A DNA stretch of 64,000 nt, from positions 62,001 through 126,000 of the forward strand of contig CAWDGB010000015.1 in the NCBI GenBank assembly GCA_963801715.1. The letters are read 5' to 3'. Below, piece by piece: positions 44,999 to 54,199 of this stretch; within the stretch, counting starts at the first letter, position 1, and the number at the start of each line of letters is the position of its first letter. Below the pieces are notes generated by a model. That model made no database searches and was not told where the DNA came from. It worked only from the letters and a program-made list of their open reading frames with translations. Made by a program: the position numbers and the translations under genes. The stretch comes from CAVVJA01 sp963801715 (GTDB lineage Bacteria; Actinomycetota; Actinomycetes; Mycobacteriales; Jatrophihabitantaceae).

Positions 44999-45927
44999 TG
45001 AGCGTGTTGAGCCTGCCAGCGTCCGTCGACATCCGCGAGGTGGGTCCGCGGGACGGGCTGCAGCTCGAGCGGCTCGTCCCGTTCGACGCCAAGATGGCCA
45101 TGTTCGACGCGCTGGCAAAGACCGGAGTACGCCGGATCGAGGCGACGGCGTTCGTCTCGCCTCGTGCGGTGCCGGCGATGGCCGACGCCCCGCTAGTGGC
45201 CGCCGAGCTGTACCGCTGGCCGCACATCGCGTGGTCGGCGCTGGTGCCCAACCCCAAGGGCGCCCGCCTGGCGACCGACGCCGGTATCCGTGACGTGGAA
45301 TACGTCGTGTCGGCGGCCGACGGGCACAGCCTCGCCAATGCCCGGATGACGAGCGATACCGCAGTAGGCCTCGTCGGGGAGGTAGCCGGGATCGCGCATG
45401 CCGCAGGCGGGCGGTGCGAGGTGATCATCGCTGTTGCGTGGGACTGCCCGTTCGACGGCCGAACGCCGGTCGCGCGGACGGTCGAGGTCGCGCGCCGCGC
45501 AGCCGACCAGGGCGCGGATCAGCTCTGCTTGGGCGACACGATCGGAACGACCACCCCGACGCGCGTTGTCGAGCTCGTTGAGGCGGTCCGCGCGGCTTGT
45601 CCTGGACTGGATGTTGGCGTCCACTTCCACGACACCCGCGGGTCCGGGATCGCGAACGTGCTCGCCGCCGTGCAGGTCGGCGTGGTGGAGCTCGACGCGT
45701 CGGTCGGCGGGCTGGGCGGCTGCCCGTTCGCGCCCGGCGCGAGCGGCAACATCGCGACCGAAGAGGCGGTCTACCTGCTCGAGGAGATGGGCGTCGACAC
45801 CGGCGTGGATCTCGACGCTGTCCTCGCCGCGGCGGCGGCAACCGAGGAGGCGGTCGGACATGGCTTGCCGAGCTCGTTGTACCGGGCCGGCGGCCGCGCC
45901 GTACCGCTCGGCCGACCGGCGGACTAA
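44998..45927 (+). CDS. Hydroxymethylglutaryl-CoA lyase
   Basis: A 309-residue HMGL-like TIM-barrel enzyme with DIREVGPRDGLQLER, ATAFVSPRAVPAMAD, VGVHFHDTRGSGIANVLA and GGLGGCPFAPGASGNIATEE, the last carrying the catalytic Cys loop. It splits HMG-CoA into acetyl-CoA and acetoacetate, the last step of leucine breakdown. It is coupled to glyA by a one-base overlap. CoA-transferase and acyl-CoA dehydrogenase genes lie nearby. Confidence 0.9.
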   Translation: MSVLSLPASVDIREVGPRDGLQLERLVPFDAKMAMFDALAKTGVRRIEATAFVSPRAVPAMADAPLVAAELYRWPHIAWSALVPNPKGARLATDAGIRDVEYVVSAADGHSLANARMTSDTAVGLVGEVAGIAHAAGGRCEVIIAVAWDCPFDGRTPVARTVEVARRAADQGADQLCLGDTIGTTTPTRVVELVEAVRAACPGLDVGVHFHDTRGSGIANVLAAVQVGVVELDASVGGLGGCPFAPGASGNIATEEAVYLLEEMGVDTGVDLDAVLAAAAATEEAVGHGLPSSLYRAGGRAVPLGRPAD

Positions 45928-45934
45928 TTCTCGA

Positions 45935-45979
45935 TGATCTTGGACTTATCGTCGCGATAGCGCGATAGGTCCAAGATCA
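45935..45979. terminator. Bidirectional hairpin terminator
   Basis: A 17-base-pair stem starting TGATCTTGGACTTATCG and closing CGATAGGTCCAAGATCA has one G-T pair and an 11-base loop. It sits exactly between the convergent HMG-CoA lyase and gnd genes, eight bases after the lyase stop. Confidence 0.8.
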
Positions 45980-45994
45980 CGACGATGAAAGACG

Positions 45995-47053
45995 TCAGCT
46001 CGTTGAGTCCGCCTTGGCGGTGCCGGCCTCCAGCGAGTCGCCGGACGGCAGCTCGTTGTGCCCGCCGAACTGCTGGCGCATCGCCGACAGCACCTGGTTG
46101 GCGAAGTGGTCCTCGTCGCGCGAGGCAAACCGCTCGTAGAGAGCCGCAGAGAGCACGGGCGCCGGAACGCCGATGTCGATGGCGGCCTTCACCGTCCACC
46201 GGCCCTCGCCGGAGTCGGACACCCGGCCGGCGAGTCCGTCCAGGGTGGGGTTGGCCCGCAGCGCCGCGGCGGTCAAGTCGAGTAGCCAGGACGCGATGAC
46301 GCTGCCGCGCCGCCACACCTCGGCGACCTTCGGCGTGTCGATGTCGAACTGGTAGTACTCCGGCTCGCCGAGCGGGGCGATCTCGGCCGAATGCGCGGCG
46401 GCCTGAATCCCGGCATCGGCGTTGTGCAGGATGTTCAGGCCCTCGGCGTAGGCGGCCATGATGCCGTACTCGATGCCGTTGTGAACCATCTTCACGAAGT
46501 GCCCCGCCCCCGACGGCCCGCAGTGCAGGTAGCCCTGCTCTTCCGGAGCCGGATCGCCCTGCCGTCCGGCCGTCCGCGGGATGTCACCCACGCCAGGCGC
46601 GATCGACTTGAGTACCGGATCGAGGACAGCGATGGCCTCGTCGTCACCGCCGATCATGAGGCAGTAGCCGCGGTCCAGACCCCACACTCCGCCGCTCGTG
46701 CCGATGTCGACGTAGTGAATGCCCTTTTCTCGCAGCGCCCGCGCGCGGTTCACGTCGTCGCGGTAGTTCGAGTTGCCGCCGTCGATGATGATGTCGCCGG
46801 CCTCCATGAGGTTGCCGAGCTCCTCGACCGTCTTGCCCGTGAGGCTGGCCGGGATCATCACCCAGGCAACTCGGGGCTTGTCCAGCTTGGAGACGAACTC
46901 CTCCATGGTGGCCGCACCCGTTGCCCGTTCCTCCTCCAGCTCGGCGACCGACTCTGGATTGACGTCCCATACCACGCAGGTGTGGCCGTCACGCATCGCC
47001 CGCCGGACGATATTGGCACCCATCCGGCCCAGGCCGATCATTCCCAGCTGCAT
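45995..47053 (-). CDS. gnd: 6-phosphogluconate dehydrogenase, decarboxylating
   Basis: A 352-residue enzyme of the shorter Gnd type, which often prefers NAD. The Rossmann motif is GMIGLGRMGANIVRRAM, with DGGNSNYRDD and the catalytic segment GPSGAGHFVKMVHNGIEYG. It makes ribulose-5-phosphate in the pentose phosphate pathway. It lies nine bases downstream of pgi on the same strand, so the two are probably one operon. Confidence 0.93.
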   Translation of the reverse strand: MQLGMIGLGRMGANIVRRAMRDGHTCVVWDVNPESVAELEEERATGAATMEEFVSKLDKPRVAWVMIPASLTGKTVEELGNLMEAGDIIIDGGNSNYRDDVNRARALREKGIHYVDIGTSGGVWGLDRGYCLMIGGDDEAIAVLDPVLKSIAPGVGDIPRTAGRQGDPAPEEQGYLHCGPSGAGHFVKMVHNGIEYGIMAAYAEGLNILHNADAGIQAAAHSAEIAPLGEPEYYQFDIDTPKVAEVWRRGSVIASWLLDLTAAALRANPTLDGLAGRVSDSGEGRWTVKAAIDIGVPAPVLSAALYERFASRDEDHFANQVLSAMRQQFGGHNELPSGDSLEAGTAKADSTS

Positions 47054-47062
47054 GGCTGCTCC

Positions 47063-48697
47063 CTACTGACGGGCCGCACGGTAGCGGCGGATGAGTGCAT
47101 TGGTAGAGCTGTCGTGCGCGAGTTCCGGTTCAGCGGCGGACAGCTCGTCGGCCACCTTCTTGGCAAGTACCTTGCCGAGTTCGACGCCCCACTGATCGAA
47201 GGAGTTGATGCTCCAGACCGTTCCTTGTACGAACACGCTGTGCTCGTACAGCGCAACGAGCTTGCCTAGGGCGGCCGGGGTGAGGGATTCGAGCAGCAGC
47301 GTGTTTGACGGACGGTTGCCTTCGAACACCCGGTGCGGTACCAACCAGGCCGGCGTTCCTTCAGCGGCGACCTCGTCGGCCGTCTTGCCGAAAGCGAGGG
47401 CCTCGGTCTGCGCGAACACGTTGGCGGTGAGCAGGTCGTGATGGTTGCTGAGCGGGTTGAGGGAGTGCAGGAAGCCGATGAAATCAGCCGGGATCAGCCG
47501 GGTTCCCTGATGGATCAACTGGTAGAAGCTGTGCTGCCCGTTCGTGCCAGGCTCGCCCCAGAACACCGGCGATGTGTCGTAGTCGACGCGTCGACCGTCC
47601 AACGTCACCGACTTGCCGTTGGACTCCATCGTTAGTTGCTGCAAATAGGCCGGGAATCGCTTCAGATACTGGTCGTAAGGCAGCACGGCCTGAGTCTGCG
47701 AACCGAAGAAGTCGCAATACCAAACGGTGAGAAGACCGAGGATTACCGGCAGATTGGCCTCGAATGGCGCCGACCGGAAGTGCTCGTCCATGGCGTGGAA
47801 TCCCGCGAGCATGTCGCGGAACGCGGCTGGCCCGATCGCGATCATCGTGGACAGTCCGATCGCGGAATCCATCGAATACCGGCCGCCCACCCAGTCCCAG
47901 AACCCGAACATGTTCATGAGGTCGATGCCGAACTTGGCCACCTCGTCGGCGTTTGTGGACACCGCCACGAAATGCTTGGCGACGGCCGCCTCGTCCCGGA
48001 GCGTCGCCAACGCCCACCGACGGGCTGTTTGGGCGTTAGTCATCGTCTCGAGCGTGGTGAACGTCTTGGACGAGATGATGAACAACGTCTGGGCCGGGTC
48101 GAGATCATCAGTCGCCTCGGCGAAGTCGGTGCCGTCGACATTCGAGACGAACCGGAATGTCAGGTTGCGCTCGCTGTAATGCCGAAGCGCCTCGTAGGCC
48201 ATCACCGGGCCCAGATCGGATCCGCCGATGCCGATGTTGACGATGTTCAGGATTCGCTTCCCGGTGTACCCGGTCCACTGGCCCGACCGAAGCCGGTCAG
48301 CGAATTCCGCCATCCGGTCGAGCACCTCGTGCACGGCTGGCACCACGTCGATGCCGTCGACTCGAACCTGTTGACCCTTGGGCGCCCGCAGTGCCACGTG
48401 CAGCACCGCGCGGTCTTCGGTGACATTGATCCGCTCACCGGCGAACATGGCGTCGATCCGGTGGCGGAGGCCGGACTCGTCGGCGAGGTCGACGAGGAGA
48501 CGCATCGTTTCGTCGGTGATCCGGTTCTTCGAGTAGTCGAGGTAGATGCCTTCGGCAATGAGCGCGAGGCGGTCTCCGCGGCCTGGGTCGTCGGCAAACA
48601 GCTGCCGGAGGTGGAGGTTGCCGATCTCGGCGTGGTGCTTGGTCAGTTCAGCCCAGGCGGGACGGGCGCGTAGCGGGGTCTCGGTGGGTTCGGCCAT
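47063..48697 (-). CDS. pgi: Glucose-6-phosphate isomerase
   Basis: A 544-residue enzyme of usual length. Family signatures visible are NIGIGGSDLGPVMAYEALRH, FIISSKTFTTLETMTNA, DWVGGRYSMDSAIGLS and the C-terminal SINSFDQWGVELGK with the catalytic Lys. It interconverts glucose-6-P and fructose-6-P, linking glycolysis to mannose-nucleotide synthesis. First gene of the pgi-gnd pair; divergent from the UDP-glucose dehydrogenase. Confidence 0.95.
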   Translation of the reverse strand: MAEPTETPLRARPAWAELTKHHAEIGNLHLRQLFADDPGRGDRLALIAEGIYLDYSKNRITDETMRLLVDLADESGLRHRIDAMFAGERINVTEDRAVLHVALRAPKGQQVRVDGIDVVPAVHEVLDRMAEFADRLRSGQWTGYTGKRILNIVNIGIGGSDLGPVMAYEALRHYSERNLTFRFVSNVDGTDFAEATDDLDPAQTLFIISSKTFTTLETMTNAQTARRWALATLRDEAAVAKHFVAVSTNADEVAKFGIDLMNMFGFWDWVGGRYSMDSAIGLSTMIAIGPAAFRDMLAGFHAMDEHFRSAPFEANLPVILGLLTVWYCDFFGSQTQAVLPYDQYLKRFPAYLQQLTMESNGKSVTLDGRRVDYDTSPVFWGEPGTNGQHSFYQLIHQGTRLIPADFIGFLHSLNPLSNHHDLLTANVFAQTEALAFGKTADEVAAEGTPAWLVPHRVFEGNRPSNTLLLESLTPAALGKLVALYEHSVFVQGTVWSINSFDQWGVELGKVLAKKVADELSAAEPELAHDSSTNALIRRYRAARQ

Positions 48698-48840
48698 GGG
48701 GGTATCACAGCACCCCCCATGTCGGCTGCGCTACCGACCCTCCCGAATCGCACCGATTCAGCGGCGCGGCCTTCTCTTGGGTTACCCTTCACCGTTGGTT
48801 TGGGGATAAGCAGCATGTGACGAAGAGTGCGGGGGTAGAG

Positions 48841-50160
48841 ATGACGGAACGGCCGCGGCTCTCGGTCGTCGGCACCGGGTACCTGGGCGTTACGCATGCC
48901 GTATGCATGGCCGAGCTCGGCTACGAGGTCATCGGGCTCGATGTCGATGCCGACAAGATCGCGCTTCTCCGCAAGGGCGTGGTGCCGTTCTACGAGCCGG
49001 ATCTGCCTGACCTGCTGGAGAAGCACAATGGCCGCGGGCTGCGGTTCACCACGGACTACGCCGAGATCGCCCAAAGTGCGGATATTCACTTCGTCTGCGT
49101 GGGCACGCCCCAGCTGCCTGACCAGTACGCGGCTGACCTCCGCTATGTCGAGTCCGCGTTCGCGTCGCTAGCTCCCCACCTCACCCGTCAGTCGCTTGTG
49201 GTCGGAAAGTCGACCGTGCCGGCCGGCACGGCCGTGCGGATGGCTCGGCTGGTGCGCGATCTGGCCCCGTCGCCAGACGCCGAGGTGGCGTGGAATCCGG
49301 AGTTCCTCCGCGAGGGATATGCAGTGGCCGACACGTTGCGGCCGGACCGCCTGGTCTTCGGGGTGGACTCAGCGTGGGCCGAGGCGCAGCTGCGGGCCGC
49401 GTTCGCGCCGGTGATCGATCAAGGCACGCCGGTCGTCGTCACCGATTTCGCCACGGCCGAGCTCGTCAAGGTAGCCGCGAACTCGTTCCTCGCCACGAAG
49501 ATCTCGTTCATCAACGCCATGGCCGAGGTCTGCGAGGCCACCGGTGCTGACGTCACTCAGCTCGCCACCGCTATCGGATACGACCCACGGATTGGCCGCC
49601 GCTTCCTGTCTCCAGGGCTCGGTTTCGGCGGCGGGTGTCTGCCCAAGGACATCCGAGCGTTCATTGCGCGCGCCGGCGAGCTCGGCGTCGACCAGGCCGT
49701 GTCGTTCCTGCGCGAGGTTGACGAGATCAACCTTCGGCGGCGAGCCCGCACAGTCGAGATCGGCCTGGACCTGGTTGACGGCAGCTACCGAGGCATTCGG
49801 GTGACGGTGTTGGGCGCGGCGTTCAAGCCGGACAGCGATGACATCCGCGACTCGCCGGCCCTTGACGTCGCCGCCGCGATCAGCCGCCAAGGCGCTGATG
49901 TCGTGGTCTACGACCCACATGCGATGGACAACGCCCGCCGCTTACATCCGGAACTGGACTACGCCGTTTCGCTCGACGCGGCGCTGGATGGTGCCGACAT
50001 CGTGCTGCTGCTCACCGAGTGGGCCGAGTTCCGAACCATGGATCCGACAGCGATCGGCCGCATCGTGCGGCAGCGAAATATCGTCGACGGCCGTAACGTG
50101 CTCGACCCCGTCCTCTGGCGTGCGGCCGGCTGGCACTTCCGCGCGCTCGGCCGGCCCTGA
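48841..50160 (+). CDS. ugd: UDP-glucose 6-dehydrogenase
   Basis: A 439-residue NAD-dependent sugar dehydrogenase with LSVVGTGYLGVTHAVCMAEL, GKSTVPAGTA, WNPEFLREGYAVADTLRPDR and GFGGGCLPKD, where the Cys is catalytic, plus AAFKPDSDDIRDSPA in the C-terminal domain. It makes UDP-glucuronate for surface polysaccharides. ATG at 48841 gives the usual N-terminus; GTG at 48817 is possible. Its stop directly abuts the stop of the convergent ABC permease with no space between. Confidence 0.92.
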   Translation: MTERPRLSVVGTGYLGVTHAVCMAELGYEVIGLDVDADKIALLRKGVVPFYEPDLPDLLEKHNGRGLRFTTDYAEIAQSADIHFVCVGTPQLPDQYAADLRYVESAFASLAPHLTRQSLVVGKSTVPAGTAVRMARLVRDLAPSPDAEVAWNPEFLREGYAVADTLRPDRLVFGVDSAWAEAQLRAAFAPVIDQGTPVVVTDFATAELVKVAANSFLATKISFINAMAEVCEATGADVTQLATAIGYDPRIGRRFLSPGLGFGGGCLPKDIRAFIARAGELGVDQAVSFLREVDEINLRRRARTVEIGLDLVDGSYRGIRVTVLGAAFKPDSDDIRDSPALDVAAAISRQGADVVVYDPHAMDNARRLHPELDYAVSLDAALDGADIVLLLTEWAEFRTMDPTAIGRIVRQRNIVDGRNVLDPVLWRAAGWHFRALGRP

Positions 50161-51078
50161 TCAGCTCGTGATGTCCTTGCGCTGGAAGCGCACCCAGGCC
50201 GCGCCGAAGAATACCGCGGCGTAGACCAGCGACAACCCGATGCCGCGCAGCATGTCGTCCCAGACGACGGTCGGGCCCAGCGCGTCCAGCCACGAGTACT
50301 GGTAGTGCGTGGGCAGGTATTGCCGGTACGGATCCAACGCCGAGATCGAGTCCAGGATGTTCGAGATGACGACGAGCAGTACCGCGCCGCCGACGGCACC
50401 GAGGGGGGCGTCCGTCATCACTCCGAGCAGGAAGGCCAAGCCGGCGACGACCAGGGACTGGACACAGGCGTAGCCGACAACGATGAGGAGCCGAGTGAGG
50501 GCTTCGGACGTGGTGAACGTGCCGCCGAGCGGAGAACGGGCGGGCGCCCAGCCGAAGAACAGCCCGCCAACGACGTATCCCCACAGCGGCAGCAGCAGGT
50601 TGGCGCCGAAGCTGAGCGTCAGCGATACGACGAGTTTCTGCCGCAAGAGGCGGGAACGCGGCACCGGCAACGCGAGCAGGTAGCGGAGGGACGACCAGCT
50701 CGCTTCGCTTGCCACCGTGTCGCCGCAGAACAGCGCGACGATCACGACGAGCAGGAAGCCGATGGCGGCGAACTCGGTGAACAGTGCGAAGTTGGTGGCA
50801 CCGGTCGTGGCGATGTCGACCAGCGCGGCACCGCCGGACGTCTGCTGGCCACCGACTTTGAATGCGATGGCTACGAGGATCGGCAGCAGGAGTAGTACCA
50901 GCGCGACCAATTGGGTTCGGCGCCGTTTGAGCTGGCGGATGAATTCGATCCGTAGCGGCAACGTCCGCTGAGGATCGAACGGGACCGGCTCGCCCGCGGC
51001 TGGCAGCGTCGCAAGCCGCTCGTGCACGCCGCGCCGGGTTGGCGCCTCGGTGCGGTGGTTGTCACTCACGGCCATCAT
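50161..51078 (-). CDS. ABC-2 type transporter permease
   Basis: A 305-residue permease with a long cytoplasmic N-terminus (~50 residues) and six hydrophobic segments, including GFLLVVIVALFCGDTVASEA and a final YAAVFFGAAWVRFQRKDI. It pairs with the ATPase that overlaps its start by four bases. The substrate is unknown. The layout (hydrolase, ATPase, permease) suggests export or membrane protection rather than sugar transport. Confidence 0.85.
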   Translation of the reverse strand: MMAVSDNHRTEAPTRRGVHERLATLPAAGEPVPFDPQRTLPLRIEFIRQLKRRRTQLVALVLLLLPILVAIAFKVGGQQTSGGAALVDIATTGATNFALFTEFAAIGFLLVVIVALFCGDTVASEASWSSLRYLLALPVPRSRLLRQKLVVSLTLSFGANLLLPLWGYVVGGLFFGWAPARSPLGGTFTTSEALTRLLIVVGYACVQSLVVAGLAFLLGVMTDAPLGAVGGAVLLVVISNILDSISALDPYRQYLPTHYQYSWLDALGPTVVWDDMLRGIGLSLVYAAVFFGAAWVRFQRKDITS

Positions 51079-51872
51079 TCACCCGCCACCAGATCGAGGA
51101 AGACATCTTCGAGCGCGCGGCGGGCCGGCACCGTCTCCGCCGAGATTCCGGCACCAGCGAGCACCTGAGCCGCGCGCTCCGGATCCGGGACCGCCAGTTG
51201 CATGCGGCCGTTACCGGCGATGTCGTGGACGGATCCGGCAGCGATCAGCGCGCCCTTGTGCATCACGACAACGTGCGTGCACGTTTGCTCGACCTCAGCC
51301 AGCAAGTGACTGGAGATCATCACCGTGCGACCGGTCAGCGCGTAGCGCTGCAGGACCTCACGCATCTCGGCGATCTGCGGCGGGTCGAGGCCATTCGTGG
51401 GTTCATCGAGGACGAGCAACTCGGGCAAGCCGAGCATGGCCTGAGCGATCGCCAGTCGCTGCCTCATGCCATGGCTATAGGTCTTCACCTTGCGGTCGAT
51501 CGAGGTGCCGAGTCCGGCGATCTGTAGCGCTGTCTCGAAATCAGCGTCGTCGAGTGGCCTCCCGGACGCCTCCCAGAACAGGCGCAGGTTCTCGCGCCCC
51601 GACAGGTGTGGCAGGAAGCCGGGCCCTTCGATGAACGCCCCGATCCGGGAAAGCACAGCCGCGCCCGGCTGGATCGGCTGCCCGAACACGTGGATCTGCC
51701 CACGCGTCGGGGTGATCAGGCCCACCAGCATGCGCAACGTAGTCGTCTTGCCGGCTCCGTTGGGCCCGAGCAGTCCGACGACCTGGCCCCGCTCAACGCG
51801 GAACGTCACACCGTCGACGGCGCGGAAGCCGTCGCCGTACTCCTTGACGAGGTCGTGGAGCGCGATCGGCAC
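51075..51872 (-). CDS. ABC transporter ATP-binding protein
   Basis: A 265-residue ATPase with Walker A GPNGAGKTTT, signature YSHGMRQRLAIAQAML, Walker B LLVLDEPTNGLDP and H-loop SSHLL. The annotated GTG start (VPIALHDLVKEYGDGFRAVD) may be internal. The same frame upstream reads RPEPDLAE, protein-like sequence that would join the preceding hydrolase gene if one base were changed. It may therefore be the C-terminal domain of a larger hydrolase-ABC polypeptide. Confidence 0.85.
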   Translation of the reverse strand: MPIALHDLVKEYGDGFRAVDGVTFRVERGQVVGLLGPNGAGKTTTLRMLVGLITPTRGQIHVFGQPIQPGAAVLSRIGAFIEGPGFLPHLSGRENLRLFWEASGRPLDDADFETALQIAGLGTSIDRKVKTYSHGMRQRLAIAQAMLGLPELLVLDEPTNGLDPPQIAEMREVLQRYALTGRTVMISSHLLAEVEQTCTHVVVMHKGALIAAGSVHDIAGNGRMQLAVPDPERAAQVLAGAGISAETVPARRALEDVFLDLVAGE

Positions 51873-53675
51873 TTCGGCGAGGTCCGGTTCGGGTCGGCTG
51901 GCCCGGCAGCCGACGTCGAGCCCACCACGCGACAGCGGACATCACCAGCAATACCGCGACGACTCCGGTGATGAGCCAGGCGAGCGGTCGCCCGGGGCGA
52001 ACGGTGTGCCCGTCGACGGTGGCGACCGTCAGAGGCTGCGTAGTACCCCCAGCGAGCCCGACTGTGTAGGTGCGCGGATCTGCGGGCAGTCGGTAGGCGA
52101 GGTCGGTCGTGGCGACCGTGAGCACCAGCCGGTGTCCGGCCGCGATCAGCCGCACCACTGACGGCAGGGTCAGCGTCACCTCCCGGGCGACGCCCGGCAC
52201 CAGGCCGGTCAATCGCACCGGGCTGACCAGACCGGACGGCAACACGTCGGAGTCCGACCCGACATCGTGCAGGCCGATGAAGAGGATCGCGTCAGTTGTG
52301 GTCGCGGCGGTGACTACGAGTCGGACCGTCGACGCGCCGGCGACCAACATGCGGTCCGGCAGCGGGTCGGAAGCGAAACGCGCCACCTGGCCGGAGAGGC
52401 TCGAGATCGACTGCAGCGGATTGCTGGCGCCGGCACCTTGGGCCGCGTCAAGCGCGTTGCCGAGTTGCGGTAGCACGCTGACCGCCGCCGGATTGCCACC
52501 GGCCGGTGCGCTGATCTGCTGTGGCCGACCCCGGATCGTGACGGTCTCGGTCAAGGTGGGGTTGCCATCGATGCCCGGATAGCCAGCGTCAACCTGGCGG
52601 GTCTGGCTGATCGTTCGGCCGCTCGCGGCCGAGAGACCCGCGCCCCGGACTGCGAACTGGAACGGCGTGCTCTGGGAGCCCCTGTCGTTGCAGGCGGGCG
52701 TCGAACCAGCCCTGGAACGCTAGCCGGACGTCGTCCGACTGGCTCCGTCCGTCGTGGCCGCCAGAACGCCAGATCACCTTGACCGGCGTGCCGTGGGCCG
52801 CGATACCCCGCGCGTTGGCGTCGGCCTCGGTGAGCGGAAACAGCGAATCCTGTTCACCCTGGATAAGGAGCGTTGGCGCCGTGATCGAAGCCAGGACGCT
52901 CGCCGGGCTCGACGCGCGCAGTAGCGCGCTCATGGCGGCATCTGGAGTTCCGCTTTGCGCGGCGCGCTGGTAGGCAGCGCAGATATCCGGAGCGAACTTG
53001 CCACAGCTCGGATCGGTAGGCCCAGTGCCATGCGCGGCCTGGAACAGATATCCAGCCCAGAGCTTCTTGAACACCCCCGGTCCAGTCGCCGCCCCGTTCG
53101 GGAACAGCGCCTGCTCCAGGCTGTTCCAGGTAATGTCCGCGCCCACCGCGTCGATCCGACGGTCAGTCCCGGCGAGCAAGAGAGCCAGCCCGCCACCGTA
53201 GGACGAGCCCGCCACCCCGACCCTCGGGATCCCCGTCGCTGTCTTCGCGCACCGACTCCTGGGCAGCGAGGTAGTCGACCAGCTTCGATCCATCGGCGAC
53301 CTCGAAGGCCGGCGCATCCAGATGCACGAGCCCACCGGATTTGCCGAACCCTCGGGCGCTGTACGTCAGCACGACGTATCCGGCTCGAGCCAGGTCTCGG
53401 GCTTGGGTGTCGAGATCGGTCTTGTCGCCACCAAAACCGTGCGCGAGCAGGATCGCCGGCGCCGGCGTGGTGGTCGGCAGGTAGAGCGTCGTGTCCAGCT
53501 GCACCGGACGGCCGTCACTCTCGGGCGTGCCGGCAACGAACCGCGACACCGTGTGCACATCGGCCGGGCGGGTGACAACGACGAGGACGGTCAGTGCCAC
53601 GACAATCGCTGCGGCCACGACGAGGGCAACCACCGTGCGGCGGCGACGCGGGCGCCGCAGCCGGGGCAGTTTCAT
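51793..53675 (-). pseudogene. Membrane-anchored S15/CocE-type hydrolase, two or more frameshifts
   Basis: Three frames make one protein. 53675 to ~53225: an N-terminal membrane anchor, PAPAILLAHGFGGDKTDLD, LTYSARGFGKSGG. Then to ~52685: VGVAGSSYGGGLALLLAG with the nucleophile Ser, LLIQGEQDSLFPL with the acid, SGGHDGRS with the His. Then to the end: a beta-rich X-Pro-peptidase-like C-terminal domain and a membrane helix (WLITGVVAVLLVMSAVAWW). This last frame runs past the ABC ATPase start, so the true end is unclear. The start overlaps purE (ATGA). Probably an extracellular peptidase or esterase. Confidence 0.72.
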
Positions 53676-54199
53676 TCCGGAAGCTTACGAATCCGTTCCG
53701 TGAGAGCGGCGTCCTTGCTGTGGACGGTCTCAGCAAGCGCGGCGTGGAACGCCGCGATCCGGGCGGCGAGCTGCGGGTCGGTGGTGGCCAGAATGCGCAC
53801 CGCGAGCAGTCCGGCATTGCGCGCGCCGCCGATCGAGACGGTTGCGACCGGCACCCCCGCGGGCATCTGCACGATCGACAGCAGCGAGTCGAGCCCCGAG
53901 AGGTTGTGCAGTGCGACCGGCACGCCGATAACCGGCAGCGTCGTCATCGAGGCGACCATGCCCGGGAGATGAGCCGCGCCACCCGCTCCAGCGATGATCA
54001 CCCGCAGCCCTCGGCCGGCGGCCTGCTGCGCGTAGGCCGCCATATCCATCGGCGTGCGGTGCGCCGAGACGACCCGCACCTCGTGGGGGATGTCGAACTC
54101 GGCAAGGGCCTCGGCGGCCGAGCTCATCGTCGACCAGTCCGAGTCGCTGCCCATAATGACGCCGACCGTCGGCCCGGATGTGTTCGGCGGAGCGATCAC
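53672..54199 (-). CDS. purE: N5-carboxyaminoimidazole ribonucleotide mutase
   Basis: A 175-residue PurE with GVIMGSDSDWSTM, VVSAHRTPMDM (catalytic His), GAGGAAHLPGM and GVPVALHNLSGLDSLLSIVQ. It converts N5-CAIR to CAIR in purine synthesis. GTG start at 54199 overlaps the purK stop (GTGA), and its own stop overlaps the hydrolase start (ATGA). Confidence 0.95.
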   Translation of the reverse strand: MIAPPNTSGPTVGVIMGSDSDWSTMSSAAEALAEFDIPHEVRVVSAHRTPMDMAAYAQQAAGRGLRVIIAGAGGAAHLPGMVASMTTLPVIGVPVALHNLSGLDSLLSIVQMPAGVPVATVSIGGARNAGLLAVRILATTDPQLAARIAAFHAALAETVHSKDAALTERIRKLPE

